Assembly: GCF_009792795.1 (NCBI RefSeq)
Contig: NZ_VKHQ01000003.1
Span: 186,001 to 250,000 of the forward strand
Reading direction: 5' to 3'
Source of the DNA: Cognatiluteimonas profundi
GTDB taxonomy: Bacteria > Pseudomonadota > Gammaproteobacteria > Xanthomonadales > Xanthomonadaceae
Length of the DNA: 64,000 nucleotides
Both the position numbers and the translations under genes were made by a program. Within the stretch, counting starts at the first letter, position 1. Each line of letters opens with the position of its first letter. Below are positions 28,363-36,540 of the stretch, in pieces. The notes under the pieces were generated by a model that did no database searches, had not been told where the DNA came from, and saw nothing but the letters and a program-made list of their open reading frames with translations.

Positions 28363-30429
28363 ATGTCCAACGTCCTCGACCAGCGCTGCATCGATACCCT
28401 GCGTTTCCTTGCCGTCGATGCGGTGCAGAAGGCCGACAGCGGCCATCCCGGCATGCCGCTTGGCGCGATGCCGATGGCCTACGTGCTGTGGGATCGTTTC
28501 CTCAAGCACAACCCGCGCAATCCCGGCTGGACCGATCGCGACCGGTTCGTGCTCTCCGCAGGGCACGGCTCGATGCTGCTGTACGCGCTGCTGCACATGA
28601 CCGGTTATGACCTCTCGCTCGACGACATCAAGCAGTTCCGGCAGTGGGGCAGCAGGACGCCGGGCCATCCCGAGCGCGGACATACGCCGGGTGTCGAAGT
28701 CACCACCGGGCCGCTGGGGCAGGGCGTCGGCAACGCTGTCGGCATGGCCATCGCCGAGGCGCAGCTGGCCGCGCGCTACAACCGCCCGGGCCACGCGGTC
28801 ATCGACCATCGCACCTGGGTCATCGCCAGTGACGGCGACCTGATGGAAGGCGTCGCATCGGAAGCGGCCTCGCTGGCAGGCCATCTGAAACTCGGCAAGT
28901 TGATCTGCCTGTACGACGACAACCACGTGACGCTCGCTGCGGGGACCGACATCACCTTCACCGAGGATCGCGGCGCGCGCTTTGCCGCCTACGGCTGGCA
29001 GGTGCTGCACGTGGACGACGGCAACGACCTGGACGCGATCCATGCCGCGCTTCAGGCTGCCTGCGAGGACACCGAACGTCCGTCGCTGGTGATGGTGCGC
29101 ACGCACCTGGGCTACGGATCGCCCGAACAGGACAGCTTCAAGGCGCACGGTTCCCCGTTGGGCGAGGAGGATGTGCGAAGGACCAAGCAGGCGCTGGGAT
29201 GGCCGGTCGAGCCGACGTTCCTGGTTCCCGACGATGCGCTGTCGCACCTGCGCGAGGCGGTTGCGCGTGGCACTGCGCTGGAGGACAAGTGGAACGATGA
29301 CTTCGCCGCCTACGCACAGGCCAACCGCGATCTCGCCGCCGAGCTCGAGCGTGGATTGCACGGGGGCCTGCCCGATGGCTGGGACGCGAAGATCCCGGTG
29401 TTTCCTGCCGATGCCAAGGGAATGGCGACACGCGAGGCATCGGGCAAGGTCATGAATGCCATCGCGCCGCACCTGCCGACACTGACCGGTGGCTCGGCCG
29501 ACCTCGACCCGTCGACCAAGACGGCGCTCAAGGGCATGGGTGATTTCAACCCGCCATTGCAGGCAGGCGAGGACGCGCAGGGATCCGACGGCGCGGGGTG
29601 GAGCCATGCCGGCCGCAACCTGCATTTCGGCGTGCGCGAGCACGCGATGGGCGCCATCGCCAACGGCATGGCGGCACACGGTGGCTGCATTCCGTTCACG
29701 GCGACATTCCTGATCTTTTCGGATTACATGCGCCCGCCGATGCGGCTCGCGGCGTTGTCGCGACTGCACGTCATCCATGTCTTCACCCATGACAGCATCG
29801 CCGTCGGCGAGGACGGACCGACGCACCAGCCGATCGAACAACTGGCCAACCTGCGCGCGGTCCCCAACCTGACGGTCATCCGTCCAGGCGATGCCAACGA
29901 AACCGCGATGGCCTGGCGCGCCGCGCTGCAGACACGGGATGCGCCGGTGTCGCTGGTCTTTTCCCGACAAGCGCTGCCGACGCTGGACCGCACCCGGTTT
30001 GCCGCCGCCGACGGATTGCTTCGTGGTGGATACGTGCTGGACGACGGCGAGCGCGATCCGGCGTTGATCCTGATGGCGTCGGGATCCGAAGTGCACCTGA
30101 TCGTCGACGCCGCCCAGCGATTGCGCGACACCGGCCTCGCCGTGCGTTGCGTGTCGATGCCCAGTTGGGAGCTGTTCGATGCGCAGCCGGCCAGCTATCG
30201 CGATTCGGTGTTGCCGCCAGTCGTGCGCGCGCGCCTGGCGGTGGAAGCCGGCGTCACCCAGGGTTGGTGGCGCTACGTTGGCGATGGCGGCGATGTGCTG
30301 GGCATCGACCATTTCGGCGCGTCGGCGCCGGGCGACGTCACCCTGCGCGAATTCGGCTTCAGCGTGGAAGAAGTCTGCCGTCGGGCGCAGGCCATCCTGT
30401 CATCGGCCACTGCGTCGGCGCGGCGTTGA
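28363..30429 (+). CDS. tkt: Transketolase
   Basis: A 688-residue transketolase with the N-terminal [19 protein letters not shown], the TPP motif [20 protein letters not shown], the invariant [17 protein letters not shown] and a C-terminal domain. It interconverts pentose and hexose/tetrose phosphates in the non-oxidative pentose phosphate pathway. It is the last gene of the plus-strand operon, 12 nt after ackA, and faces gnd tail to tail. Confidence 0.97.
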   Translation: MSNVLDQRCIDTLRFLAVDAVQKADSGHPGMPLGAMPMAYVLWDRFLKHNPRNPGWTDRDRFVLSAGHGSMLLYALLHMTGYDLSLDDIKQFRQWGSRTPGHPERGHTPGVEVTTGPLGQGVGNAVGMAIAEAQLAARYNRPGHAVIDHRTWVIASDGDLMEGVASEAASLAGHLKLGKLICLYDDNHVTLAAGTDITFTEDRGARFAAYGWQVLHVDDGNDLDAIHAALQAACEDTERPSLVMVRTHLGYGSPEQDSFKAHGSPLGEEDVRRTKQALGWPVEPTFLVPDDALSHLREAVARGTALEDKWNDDFAAYAQANRDLAAELERGLHGGLPDGWDAKIPVFPADAKGMATREASGKVMNAIAPHLPTLTGGSADLDPSTKTALKGMGDFNPPLQAGEDAQGSDGAGWSHAGRNLHFGVREHAMGAIANGMAAHGGCIPFTATFLIFSDYMRPPMRLAALSRLHVIHVFTHDSIAVGEDGPTHQPIEQLANLRAVPNLTVIRPGDANETAMAWRAALQTRDAPVSLVFSRQALPTLDRTRFAAADGLLRGGYVLDDGERDPALILMASGSEVHLIVDAAQRLRDTGLAVRCVSMPSWELFDAQPASYRDSVLPPVVRARLAVEAGVTQGWWRYVGDGGDVLGIDHFGASAPGDVTLREFGFSVEEVCRRAQAILSSATASARR

Positions 30430-30457
30430 GCGCACCATCCGCAGGCGACAGGTCCGC

Positions 30458-30484
30458 AATGACGTGTCCGGGGACGGCGTCATT
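30458..30484. terminator. Hairpin between convergent tkt and gnd
   Basis: AATGACG (30458-30464) pairs with CGTCATT (30478-30484), and the inner GTC/GAC can extend the stem. It overlaps the gnd stop codon and could serve both strands. There is no long T run, so it would be a weak terminator. Confidence 0.4.
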
Positions 30485-31385
30485 CCTTCTTGATTTCATG
30501 CCCGCCGAATTCATTGCGCATCGCCGCCAGCAGCTTGTCGGCGAAGGAATCGTTGTCCCGTGAGCGCAGCCGCGCCATCAACGACAGGGCGATGACCGGA
30601 GCCGGCACGTTGAGGTCGATGGCTTCCTGGAGCGTCCAGCGTCCTTCCCCGGAGTCGGCCACCCACGGCGCGATGCCTTCCATCGCCGGATTCCTGCCCA
30701 GCGCATCGGATGTCAGGTCCAGCAGCCAGGATCGCACCACGCTGCCGGTGCGCCAGATCTCGGCGACCTGGTGCAGGTCCAGCGCGAACTCCTGCTTGTG
30801 CTGCAGGATCGAGAATCCCTCCGCGTAGGCCTGCATCAGTCCGTATTCGATGCCGTTGTGGACCATCTTGGTGAAGTGCCCGGAGCCAACAGGACCGACG
30901 TGGCCCCAGCCCTTGTCCGCGGCCGGCGCCAGCGTCTCCAGGATCGGACGCAGCTTGTCGACCACGGCCTTGTCGCCGCCGACCATCAGGCTGTAGCCCT
31001 CGTCCAGGCCCCAGACGCCACCACTGGTCCCGGCGTCCACGTACGCGACGTTGCGTTGTGCCATCTGCGCGGCCCGCCGCATGCTGTCCTTGTAATTGGA
31101 GTTGCCGCCGTCGATCAGCACGTCGCCGGGCTCGAGCAGCGCGCCGAGCGCTTCCACGGTGCCGTCGGTGATCGAGCCGGCCGGCACCATCATCCAGAGC
31201 GTCCTGGGCGCCGGAAGCATCCGGACCAGCGTGGCAAGGGAATCCGCCGAACGGCCTTCGTGGCCCTCCAGTTCGGAGCGCGCCTCGCTCTTCGGATCAA
31301 AGCCGACGACCGCGTGCCCGCCGCGCAGGAGGCGCAAGGCCATGTTCGCGCCCATGCGCCCCAGACCGATCATTCCAAGTTCCAT
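30480..31385 (-). CDS. gnd: 6-phosphogluconate dehydrogenase, short (YqeC/GntZ-like) type
   Basis: A 301-residue decarboxylating 6-phosphogluconate dehydrogenase of the short form, about 170 residues shorter than the E. coli type. The Rossmann motif is MIGLGRMGANMALRLLRGGH, the substrate motif is DAGTSGGVWGLDEGYSLMVGG, and the catalytic Lys/Asn are in HFTKMVHNGIEYG. The acidic D after the second strand (VVGFDPK) suggests NAD preference. It faces the zwf-xfp operon across 50 nt and supplies the third oxidative pentose phosphate step. The start is ATG 31385 (MELGMIGLGRMG). Confidence 0.93.
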   Translation of the reverse strand: MELGMIGLGRMGANMALRLLRGGHAVVGFDPKSEARSELEGHEGRSADSLATLVRMLPAPRTLWMMVPAGSITDGTVEALGALLEPGDVLIDGGNSNYKDSMRRAAQMAQRNVAYVDAGTSGGVWGLDEGYSLMVGGDKAVVDKLRPILETLAPAADKGWGHVGPVGSGHFTKMVHNGIEYGLMQAYAEGFSILQHKQEFALDLHQVAEIWRTGSVVRSWLLDLTSDALGRNPAMEGIAPWVADSGEGRWTLQEAIDLNVPAPVIALSLMARLRSRDNDSFADKLLAAMRNEFGGHEIKKE

Positions 31386-31478
31386 GCCCACTCCCGGTTG
31401 CAGCGCCGCATCGTGCGCGGCCAGCCATGATGCCGCAGTGACATCGGCGGCGTCGCCTTCGCGCGTCCGATCGGCATG

Positions 31479-31505
31479 AAAAAGCCCGGGGTGTGTCCCG
31501 GGGCC
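31479..31505 (-). terminator. Orphan intrinsic terminator upstream of gnd
   Basis: Read on the minus strand: CCCGGG, loop ACACAC, CCCGGG, then C and five T residues. The GC-only 6-bp stem can be extended past a single bulge. It works only leftward, lies about 95 nt upstream of the gnd start and so ends some other transcript, either a small RNA or the open frame at 31523-31651. Confidence 0.75.
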
Positions 31506-31522
31506 ATGAAGTGGGCTGTGAC

Positions 31523-31651
31523 TCAATTGGCCAGCACATGGAAGTCCACGTCCGTTGCCTGGAGGAGCGCCGTGCTCGTACGACACGATGCCGCGACCGT
31601 CGGGGGAGAATCACTTGCGCAGGAATCCTTGAGGGCGACCGCCCCATCCAC
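31523..31651 (-). CDS. Possible 42-aa small protein ending at an orphan terminator
   Basis: An open frame from GTG 31651 to TGA 31523, ending VAASCRTSTALLQATDVDFHVLAN, which reads like a normal protein end and is followed 17 nt later by a clear terminator. Against it: a GTG start, no good Shine-Dalgarno, no recognised family. The same transcript could instead be a small RNA, since the upstream stretch has a CCGCTG/CAGCGG stem. Treat as a candidate only. Confidence 0.25.
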   Translation of the reverse strand: MDGAVALKDSCASDSPPTVAASCRTSTALLQATDVDFHVLAN

Positions 31652-31913
31652 CCGCTGTCAGGCGCCCCAGCGGATTTCCAATCTGCCATCGCCGAAGCGT
31701 CGGACTCCAGAGCGTGATTACCGCGAGGAGACATCACGTTGCATCGACGAAATCGCCGGGAGCCCGTGTTGCCCATTTCCGAAAAGCGCGTTGGTCGAGT
31801 ACACGAGACGACACGATTCGACTGATGGGCCGGGGTGCCGCCTGGGTCCAGGTGGCCGTTCGCGGGCGCTGCGCATTCAGCGTACGCGCCGACGGAAAAT
31901 GCAGGAAACGCGG

Positions 31914-32006
31914 ATGATTTCCGAAGAAGCGTTCGACGTCATTCACATTCCGCTTCGCACGATCACCTGGGCTTTGCAAAGCTTTCTCTACATTGGCCCG
32001 CTATGA
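31914..32006 (+). CDS. Possible 30-aa leader ORF coupled to a diguanylate cyclase
   Basis: From ATG 31914 the frame reads MISEEAFDVIHIPLRTITWA and ends LQSFLYIGPL. AGGA lies about 8 nt upstream; an in-frame ATG at 31899 is the alternative. The TGA (32004-32006) overlaps the ATG of the GGDEF gene (32003) as ATGA, the coupling pattern seen between true operon genes. The composition is lower in GC than its neighbours and no family is recognised. It could be a leader peptide or a chance frame. Confidence 0.3.
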   Translation: MISEEAFDVIHIPLRTITWALQSFLYIGPL

Positions 32007-33052
32007 TCGACGTCGGTGAAACCATGCCTGCGGGGAGCGACTCCGATATCGAGGAGACACGCGAAACCCTGGCGGACCTGAAGCGCGAAGTGGCCGAGCT
32101 CCAGCAGCAGTGGGAGTTCAGCCACAGCGCGTTGCGCGCCATGCCCGATGGCGTTGTGATTGTCGGCGCCCAAGGCCGGATCGACTTCATCAATCCCGTC
32201 GCCGCGCACCTGACCGGGTGGACCGAGGCGGACCTGATCGGGCGGAAGTTCGACGAGGGCGTGCATTTCACCGATCCACAGGGCACGCCGATCGACGTGC
32301 TCAACACCAGCGGTCGGGATATCGCGGGATTGATGCGACGCGACGAGCACGTCGTGCTGGTCGAGGCCGCCGTCGCCCCGGTTGTCGACAGCGCGCGCAA
32401 GCACGTGGGCTCCATCATCACCTTCCGCAACGTCACGGCTGCCCGGCGCCTCACCAACGAACTGACGTACCACGCCAACCACGATGCGCTCACCGGGCTG
32501 GACAATCGCCGCGCATTCGAGTTCCGCCTGGAGCGCGCGGTGGCCAATGCAGCCGAGCAGGGCAGTCGCCACAGCCTGCTGTACTTCGACCTGGATTTCT
32601 TCAAGGCGGTGAACGACCAGGCTGGACACGTAGCCGGCGACGAATTGCTCAGGCAGCTTGCGGCCGTGCTGAGGAAACAGCTTCGCGATAGCGACATGCT
32701 GGCCCGGCTCGGCGGTGATGAATTCGCGGTGCTGCTGTCGAATTGCACGAGGCAGCAGGCGGCATGCGCATCCGAGAAGATCAGGTCCGCCGTGGCGACG
32801 TTCACCTTCTTGTGGGAAGGGGCCGAGTTCCGCATCGGGGCGAGCATCGGTCGCGTGGATTTCCGCGATGGCGCGATGACGGTTTCCGAACTGCTCGTCC
32901 ACGCCGACGAGATGTGCTACCTGGCCAAGACCTCCGGCCGCAACCAGGTCAAGTCGTACGAGCCGCAACGCGATCGATCCCTGCACCAGCCGGGGGCCGG
33001 AGATTCGTACCCGCGCGCGTTGCGGCCGGCGGAAAGCGCGCGTCGCTCCTGA
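32003..33052 (+). CDS. PAS-GGDEF diguanylate cyclase
   Basis: A 349-residue soluble protein: a short coiled coil (ETLADLKREVAELQQQWEF), a PAS domain (about 40-165: ALRAMPDGVVIVGAQGRIDF, HLTGWTEADLIGRKF) and a GGDEF domain (about 180-335). GGDEF is intact at 237-241, and the I-site RDSD is at 228-231 with the standard five-residue spacing, so product-inhibited c-di-GMP synthesis is expected. There is no EAL domain or membrane segment. The mini-ORF upstream overlaps its start by ATGA. Confidence 0.92.
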   Translation: MIDVGETMPAGSDSDIEETRETLADLKREVAELQQQWEFSHSALRAMPDGVVIVGAQGRIDFINPVAAHLTGWTEADLIGRKFDEGVHFTDPQGTPIDVLNTSGRDIAGLMRRDEHVVLVEAAVAPVVDSARKHVGSIITFRNVTAARRLTNELTYHANHDALTGLDNRRAFEFRLERAVANAAEQGSRHSLLYFDLDFFKAVNDQAGHVAGDELLRQLAAVLRKQLRDSDMLARLGGDEFAVLLSNCTRQQAACASEKIRSAVATFTFLWEGAEFRIGASIGRVDFRDGAMTVSELLVHADEMCYLAKTSGRNQVKSYEPQRDRSLHQPGAGDSYPRALRPAESARRS

Positions 33053-33106
33053 TCGGAATCGTCCGAAGGCCTGTTGGAAAACGCCAGCGATTTGCCGCGG
33101 ACGCAA

Positions 33107-33322
33107 TCAGCCCAGCAATGTGATCGAAGCCAGGGTCTTGAAGTTGTGCAGCTCCTCGGCGACGAAATCCGCATATCCCGAGGCGACGGCGACTGCCATC
33201 AGGTCGCTGATCTGCGATTCGAGCCACTCGACGACGCTGGTGTTGCCGGACGCCAGCTGTTCGTGCAGCTGCTCCTGGAGGATGCCCAGTCGTTCTTCAA
33301 GCGCCTCCCGCCTCCAGCCCAT
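33107..33322 (-). CDS. 71-aa helical protein of unknown function with a dnaB-like promoter
   Basis: A small protein starting MGWRREALEERLGILQEQLH and ending LHNFKTLASITLLG, predicted almost entirely helical, with an amphipathic Glu/Gln/Leu-rich first half. The start is well supported: GGAGG lies 7 nt before ATG 33322. No family is recognised. It stands alone on the minus strand, facing the diguanylate cyclase gene across 54 nt. Its upstream region carries the same DnaA-box pair and spacing as dnaB (33382-33433), which suggests shared control with replication. Confidence 0.75.
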   Translation of the reverse strand: MGWRREALEERLGILQEQLHEQLASGNTSVVEWLESQISDLMAVAVASGYADFVAEELHNFKTLASITLLG

Positions 33323-33381
33323 GTCGACGCCTCCGATCGAATCATCAGGCTGCCCGGGTCGGGCAGATCCCAATCCAAACA

Positions 33382-33433
33382 ACACTACCCCTGTTGGCGT
33401 CAACGGGCTGCAGATAAGCCTGTGGATAAGCGG
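33382..33433 (-). promoter_or_regulatory. DnaA-box pair and -10 hexamer upstream of the 71-aa gene
   Basis: On the minus strand TTATCCACA (33429-33421) is followed after 3 nt by TTATCTGCA (33417-33409) and, exactly 21 nt later, by TAGTGT (33387-33382). The flanking CCG and the order, orientation and spacing match the element upstream of dnaB (13160-13211). The predicted transcript would start near 33375 with a leader of about 53 nt. Confidence 0.6.
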
Positions 33434-33507
33434 TGGGTAATCGCCAGGCGGACGCGCATCCCGTATTCATGGAAGGTCATAGAGGAGGACATGGACGCAT
33501 CGCAGCT

Positions 33508-33527
33508 GCCCAGGCGCCTGCCTGGGC
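33508..33527 (-). terminator. Hairpin just after the TauE/SafE gene
   Basis: GCCCAGGC and GCCTGGGC form a perfect 8-bp stem with a 4-nt loop, two bases past the TauE/SafE stop. There is no T run, so it is a weak terminator or an mRNA end stabiliser. Confidence 0.45.
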
Positions 33528-33529
33528 GG

Positions 33530-34324
33530 TTAGATCGCGCCCAATGCCTGGGCGCTTCGCCACAGCATGTAGAGCGCAACGACGATGATGAGCCCCGCGA
33601 GCACGGCATTGAGTGCGCCTCGTCGAACGGACAATCGGGTCGCCATCTTCTCTCCGAGCAATCCGCCGACGATTCCGCCACCGAAAAACGCGACGGCGAG
33701 TGTCCAGTCGACCATGCCCGATTGCGCATAGTTGATGGCGGTCGTCAGCGCGAAGGCGGCGACGGCGAGCAGCGAGGACCCCACGGCGTACAGGATGGGC
33801 ATGCCGGTCGCCGTGATCAGCCCGGGTACCACGAGGAATCCGCCACCGATGCCGAAGAATCCGGACAACAGGCCGGTAGCGGCGCCCGATGCCAGCAGCT
33901 TGGGCGCGTTGCCGCGATCGAGCTTCACCGCGGCATCGCCTTCGACCGAGCGACCTCGCAACATCAGCACCGCGACGATGAGCATCAGCAGTGCAAACAA
34001 CGCCAGGAGCTTCTGTCCGTCGAAGGCCTTTCCCAGTGTCGATCCGACGTAGGCGCCGATGACACCCGCTGCTGCGAACAGCGCGGCACATTTCCATTTG
34101 ACGTTGCCGCGTCGGGCATGGTGGGTCAGGTTGATGCCGGCATTTGCGGCGACGGCCACCGCGCTGGTGCCGATGGCGACGTGCGGGTCGTTGACGCCGA
34201 CGAGGTACACCATCAGCGGCACGGCCAGGATCGAGCCGCCGCCGCCCACGAGTCCAAGTGAGAATCCGACGAGGGAGCCGGCTGCTGCCCCGATCAGGTC
34301 CTGGGCGATGGTCAGCGATGTCAT
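33530..34324 (-). CDS. TauE/SafE-family sulfite/sulfur-anion exporter
   Basis: A 264-residue inner-membrane protein with about eight hydrophobic segments and the family repeats GFSLGLVGGGGSILAVPLM (first half) and SGFFGIGGGFLVVPGL (second half). TauE/SafE proteins move small sulfur or carboxylate anions (sulfite, sulfoacetate, thiosulfate). It is the last gene of the sulfur module, 57 nt after the rhodanese gene, so a sulfur anion is the likely substrate; direction is not certain. The start ATG 34324 (MTSLTIAQDLIG) was preferred over one 24 nt upstream. Confidence 0.9.
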   Translation of the reverse strand: MTSLTIAQDLIGAAAGSLVGFSLGLVGGGGSILAVPLMVYLVGVNDPHVAIGTSAVAVAANAGINLTHHARRGNVKWKCAALFAAAGVIGAYVGSTLGKAFDGQKLLALFALLMLIVAVLMLRGRSVEGDAAVKLDRGNAPKLLASGAATGLLSGFFGIGGGFLVVPGLITATGMPILYAVGSSLLAVAAFALTTAINYAQSGMVDWTLAVAFFGGGIVGGLLGEKMATRLSVRRGALNAVLAGLIIVVALYMLWRSAQALGAI

Positions 34325-34381
34325 GTCGACACCGTCGCCCGAGCGCAATGCAGGAGCTGCAAGACGCCAGCCAGCAACATG

Positions 34382-34759
34382 TCAGATTTGTCCACGGCCA
34401 CCGGGTGTCAGCGGGAATCCGGCCGACTGCCATGCAATGACTCCGCCTGCGAGGTTCCTGGCGCGGCCATCGAGCGAGTCGAGGAGATGCTGGCAGGCGA
34501 TTCCGCTGCGCGCGCCGCTGCGACACACCATGACAACACTCATCGCGCTGTCGACATCGATTCCGGCCAGGCGCAGCGCGTCGGCGCCTTGCTGTTGTAT
34601 CCGCCCCAGCGGAACGTTGATCGCACCGGGGATGGCGGCTGCGGCGAACTCGGCGGGTTCACGGACATCGATCGCCGTTGCGCCCGCCTTGATTGCGGAT
34701 AGTGCGTCGCGCGGCGGGACGTCGATGGAATCGGATAGCCAGGAGTGCGATGGGTTCAT
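34382..34759 (-). CDS. Single-domain rhodanese (sulfurtransferase)
   Basis: A 125-residue rhodanese domain. The active-site loop is VMVCRSGARSGIA, with Cys as the persulfide carrier, and the N-terminal half has the typical IDVREPAEFAAAAIPGAINVP. It transfers sulfane sulfur, for example from thiosulfate to cyanide, thioredoxin or glutathione. It lies between tsdA and the TauE/SafE exporter in the same direction, supporting a role in thiosulfate or sulfane-sulfur handling. No signal peptide, so cytoplasmic. Confidence 0.92.
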   Translation of the reverse strand: MNPSHSWLSDSIDVPPRDALSAIKAGATAIDVREPAEFAAAAIPGAINVPLGRIQQQGADALRLAGIDVDSAMSVVMVCRSGARSGIACQHLLDSLDGRARNLAGGVIAWQSAGFPLTPGGRGQI

Positions 34760-34820
34760 GTGGGGGCTCGGGTTGGCGAAGGTGCACGGCGCATTGGCAC
34801 TTTCTTCGTTTGCCACCCAA

Positions 34821-35801
34821 TCACTGATGAACGGATCTGTTTTTCTGGGCGCCTGGCCCAGGCGGGTTGGCGCCGAGCAGGCGGCCATCAACCACGGTCC
34901 CATACAGCGAGTTGGGGTCGTCATGGAACAGTTTGCGGGTTGCCGCGACATCGCCGGTGAAACGGGGATCCTGGGGGCGTTCATGCGCATCGATGAACAT
35001 CGCCACATCCCAGGCTTGCTGGTTGCCCAGGGATCCGCCGCGGCCCAGCGGCATGTTGGCCTGGATGAAGGCGGCGGCGTTGTCCAACTGATGCATGCCG
35101 GCTCCCCAGTTGTATGAATCGGGCCCCCAGAGCGGCGGGAAGACGAAGCGCCCGGCGACCTTCTGTCCTTGCCCATCCTTGCCATGGCACAGGGCGCAGT
35201 TGTCCTGGAACACCAGCTCGCCACGCCGGTAGTCCGGGGGTTGAGGCGCCTTCATTTTTGGATAGCCGGCACCTGCAAGCGTCGCGCCGACCGGCGCACC
35301 CTTCGACATCCAGAACGAATAGGCTTCCAGCGCCAGCATTTCCGAGCTGCCGGCGGGCGGCGCCTTGCCGTTCATGCTGTAAACAAAGCATCCCTGCAGG
35401 CGCTGGATGTAATCGTTGACCTGGCCGGTCTTGCTTCGATAGGCGGGATAGCGCACGTACGCGCCCCACAGCGGAGCCGAGTTCGCCAGCCGACCGGCGT
35501 CCAGATGGCAGTTGCTGCAACTCAGTCCATTGCCGACGTAAGCGGCAGCGTACGTGCCGGTGTCGGTGAAGATGTCGCGTCCGTGCCGCACCAGATCGCC
35601 GAAAGGCCCACTCGGGATGTCGTCCTCGCCTGGCGGTGTGAACGTCGCGCCGGTGCGTGAGGCCGTTGGCGTGGCTGGCGGTTGGGCGACGGACGGCGGC
35701 TGCGACGGTGCGGACACGGTCGACTCGGGCCGCTTGCAACCCGTAAGCACAAGTCCCGCCACGATGGCGATCGTCAATATTGCCGAGCGTGCTGGTTTCA
35801 T
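34821..35801 (-). CDS. tsdA: Thiosulfate dehydrogenase TsdA-type dihaem cytochrome c lipoprotein
   Basis: A 326-residue dihaem c-type cytochrome with a lipobox (VLTGC, C22) followed by a Pro-rich linker. Haem motifs are CSNCH (95-99) and CALCH (202-206). Between them LQGCFVYSMNGK supplies C138, matching the unusual cysteine haem ligand that defines TsdA, and NMPLG (M250) may ligate the second haem. TsdA oxidises two thiosulfates to tetrathionate, or reduces tetrathionate in some species. It overlaps the upstream dihaem cytochrome (TsdB-like) by ATGA. Other TsdA proteins are usually periplasmic; here a lipid anchor is predicted. Confidence 0.85.
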   Translation of the reverse strand: MKPARSAILTIAIVAGLVLTGCKRPESTVSAPSQPPSVAQPPATPTASRTGATFTPPGEDDIPSGPFGDLVRHGRDIFTDTGTYAAAYVGNGLSCSNCHLDAGRLANSAPLWGAYVRYPAYRSKTGQVNDYIQRLQGCFVYSMNGKAPPAGSSEMLALEAYSFWMSKGAPVGATLAGAGYPKMKAPQPPDYRRGELVFQDNCALCHGKDGQGQKVAGRFVFPPLWGPDSYNWGAGMHQLDNAAAFIQANMPLGRGGSLGNQQAWDVAMFIDAHERPQDPRFTGDVAATRKLFHDDPNSLYGTVVDGRLLGANPPGPGAQKNRSVHQ

Positions 35802-36451
35802 GGAGTCGTCGTCGCCGCGAGTGAGGCCGGTTGCGCGGCGAACCAGTCCGCGACCGACTGGATGTCACTGTCGCTCAGCTGCGCGGCGACATGCCGCATG
35901 AGCTCAATGGGATCATTCCTGCGCGTTCCCGCCTGCCACGCGTGCAACTGGGCGGCGGTATAGGCGGCCGGCTGTGCAGCCAGGGCAGGGAATGCGTCGC
36001 CGACACCGACGCCGCCCGGACCATGGCATTGCCCGCACGCGGGGACGCCCTTGCTCCAGCGCCCGCGCCTGGCGAGGAGGCCGCCTGGACTGTCAGCAGC
36101 GGGAGCGGGAGCTGCAGCCGCAACCGGGACCGGCATTGCAGCGTAATAGTCGGCCATTGCCTGTCGATCAGCCGGTGACAACGCCGAGGCGATGGGCTGC
36201 ATCGCGGCGTTGATGCGGGTGCCGTTGTTGAAGTCAGCCAGTTGCTTGGCCATGTAGGCCGCATTCAATCCGGCCAGGCGGGGGAACATGAGCTGTCCGG
36301 CACCGCTTGCGCCGTGGCATCCCGAGCACGGGGGGATGCCGGCGCTTCCGCGCGATGCAAGGGTTGCGGGATCGATCGCGGCCGCCGGTGTCGCGCAGGC
36401 AAGGAGGATCGCCAGCAGCAATATTCGCGCAATGCCATCACGAGCACGCAT
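35798..36451 (-). CDS. tsdB: Dihaem cytochrome c4-like, TsdB-type electron acceptor
   Basis: A 217-residue exported cytochrome with signal peptide (IARILLLAILLACATPAAA) and two similar domains, each with CxxCH: CSGCHGASGAG and CGQCHGPGGVG, joined by a Pro/Ala-rich linker. This is the layout of cytochrome c4 and of TsdB, the dihaem electron acceptor encoded next to tsdA in several bacteria. The 4-nt overlap with tsdA supports the TsdB role. The start is ATG 36451 (MRARDGIAR); an earlier in-frame ATG at 36541 would abut the DsrE gene. Confidence 0.85.
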   Translation of the reverse strand: MRARDGIARILLLAILLACATPAAAIDPATLASRGSAGIPPCSGCHGASGAGQLMFPRLAGLNAAYMAKQLADFNNGTRINAAMQPIASALSPADRQAMADYYAAMPVPVAAAAPAPAADSPGGLLARRGRWSKGVPACGQCHGPGGVGVGDAFPALAAQPAAYTAAQLHAWQAGTRRNDPIELMRHVAAQLSDSDIQSVADWFAAQPASLAATTTP

Positions 36452-36540
36452 GGGTCGATTCCATTCCGGGCCAGGCGCCATGATCCACCAGCCGCATCGG
36501 CCTGTCGCGTGACCCCGCCGATTGACGACGCGGCGCGGCA

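Larger units (their letters stand above)
31386..32002. other. 617-nt region between gnd and the diguanylate cyclase
   Basis: No confident gene. On the minus strand there is an orphan intrinsic terminator (31479-31505) and a 42-codon open frame ahead of it. On the plus strand a mini-ORF (31899 or 31914 to 32006) overlaps the diguanylate cyclase start. A 12-bp perfect palindrome GCTTTGCAAAGC occurs at 31971-31982, just ahead of the cyclase gene. The longer open frames across this stretch look like chance frames in GC-rich DNA. Confidence 0.6.

Noticed and set aside
31476..32006. A 176-codon plus-strand open frame leading into the diguanylate cyclase
   Set aside because: Most of it is Arg/Ser/Pro-rich without domain features; only the last 30-35 codons, with a Shine-Dalgarno and the ATGA overlap, were kept as a weak candidate.
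33491..34261. A plus-strand frame starting after GAGGAGGAC at 33481-33490
   Set aside because: It has a good ribosome-binding site by chance but runs antisense through the TauE/SafE gene, and its translation is low-complexity.
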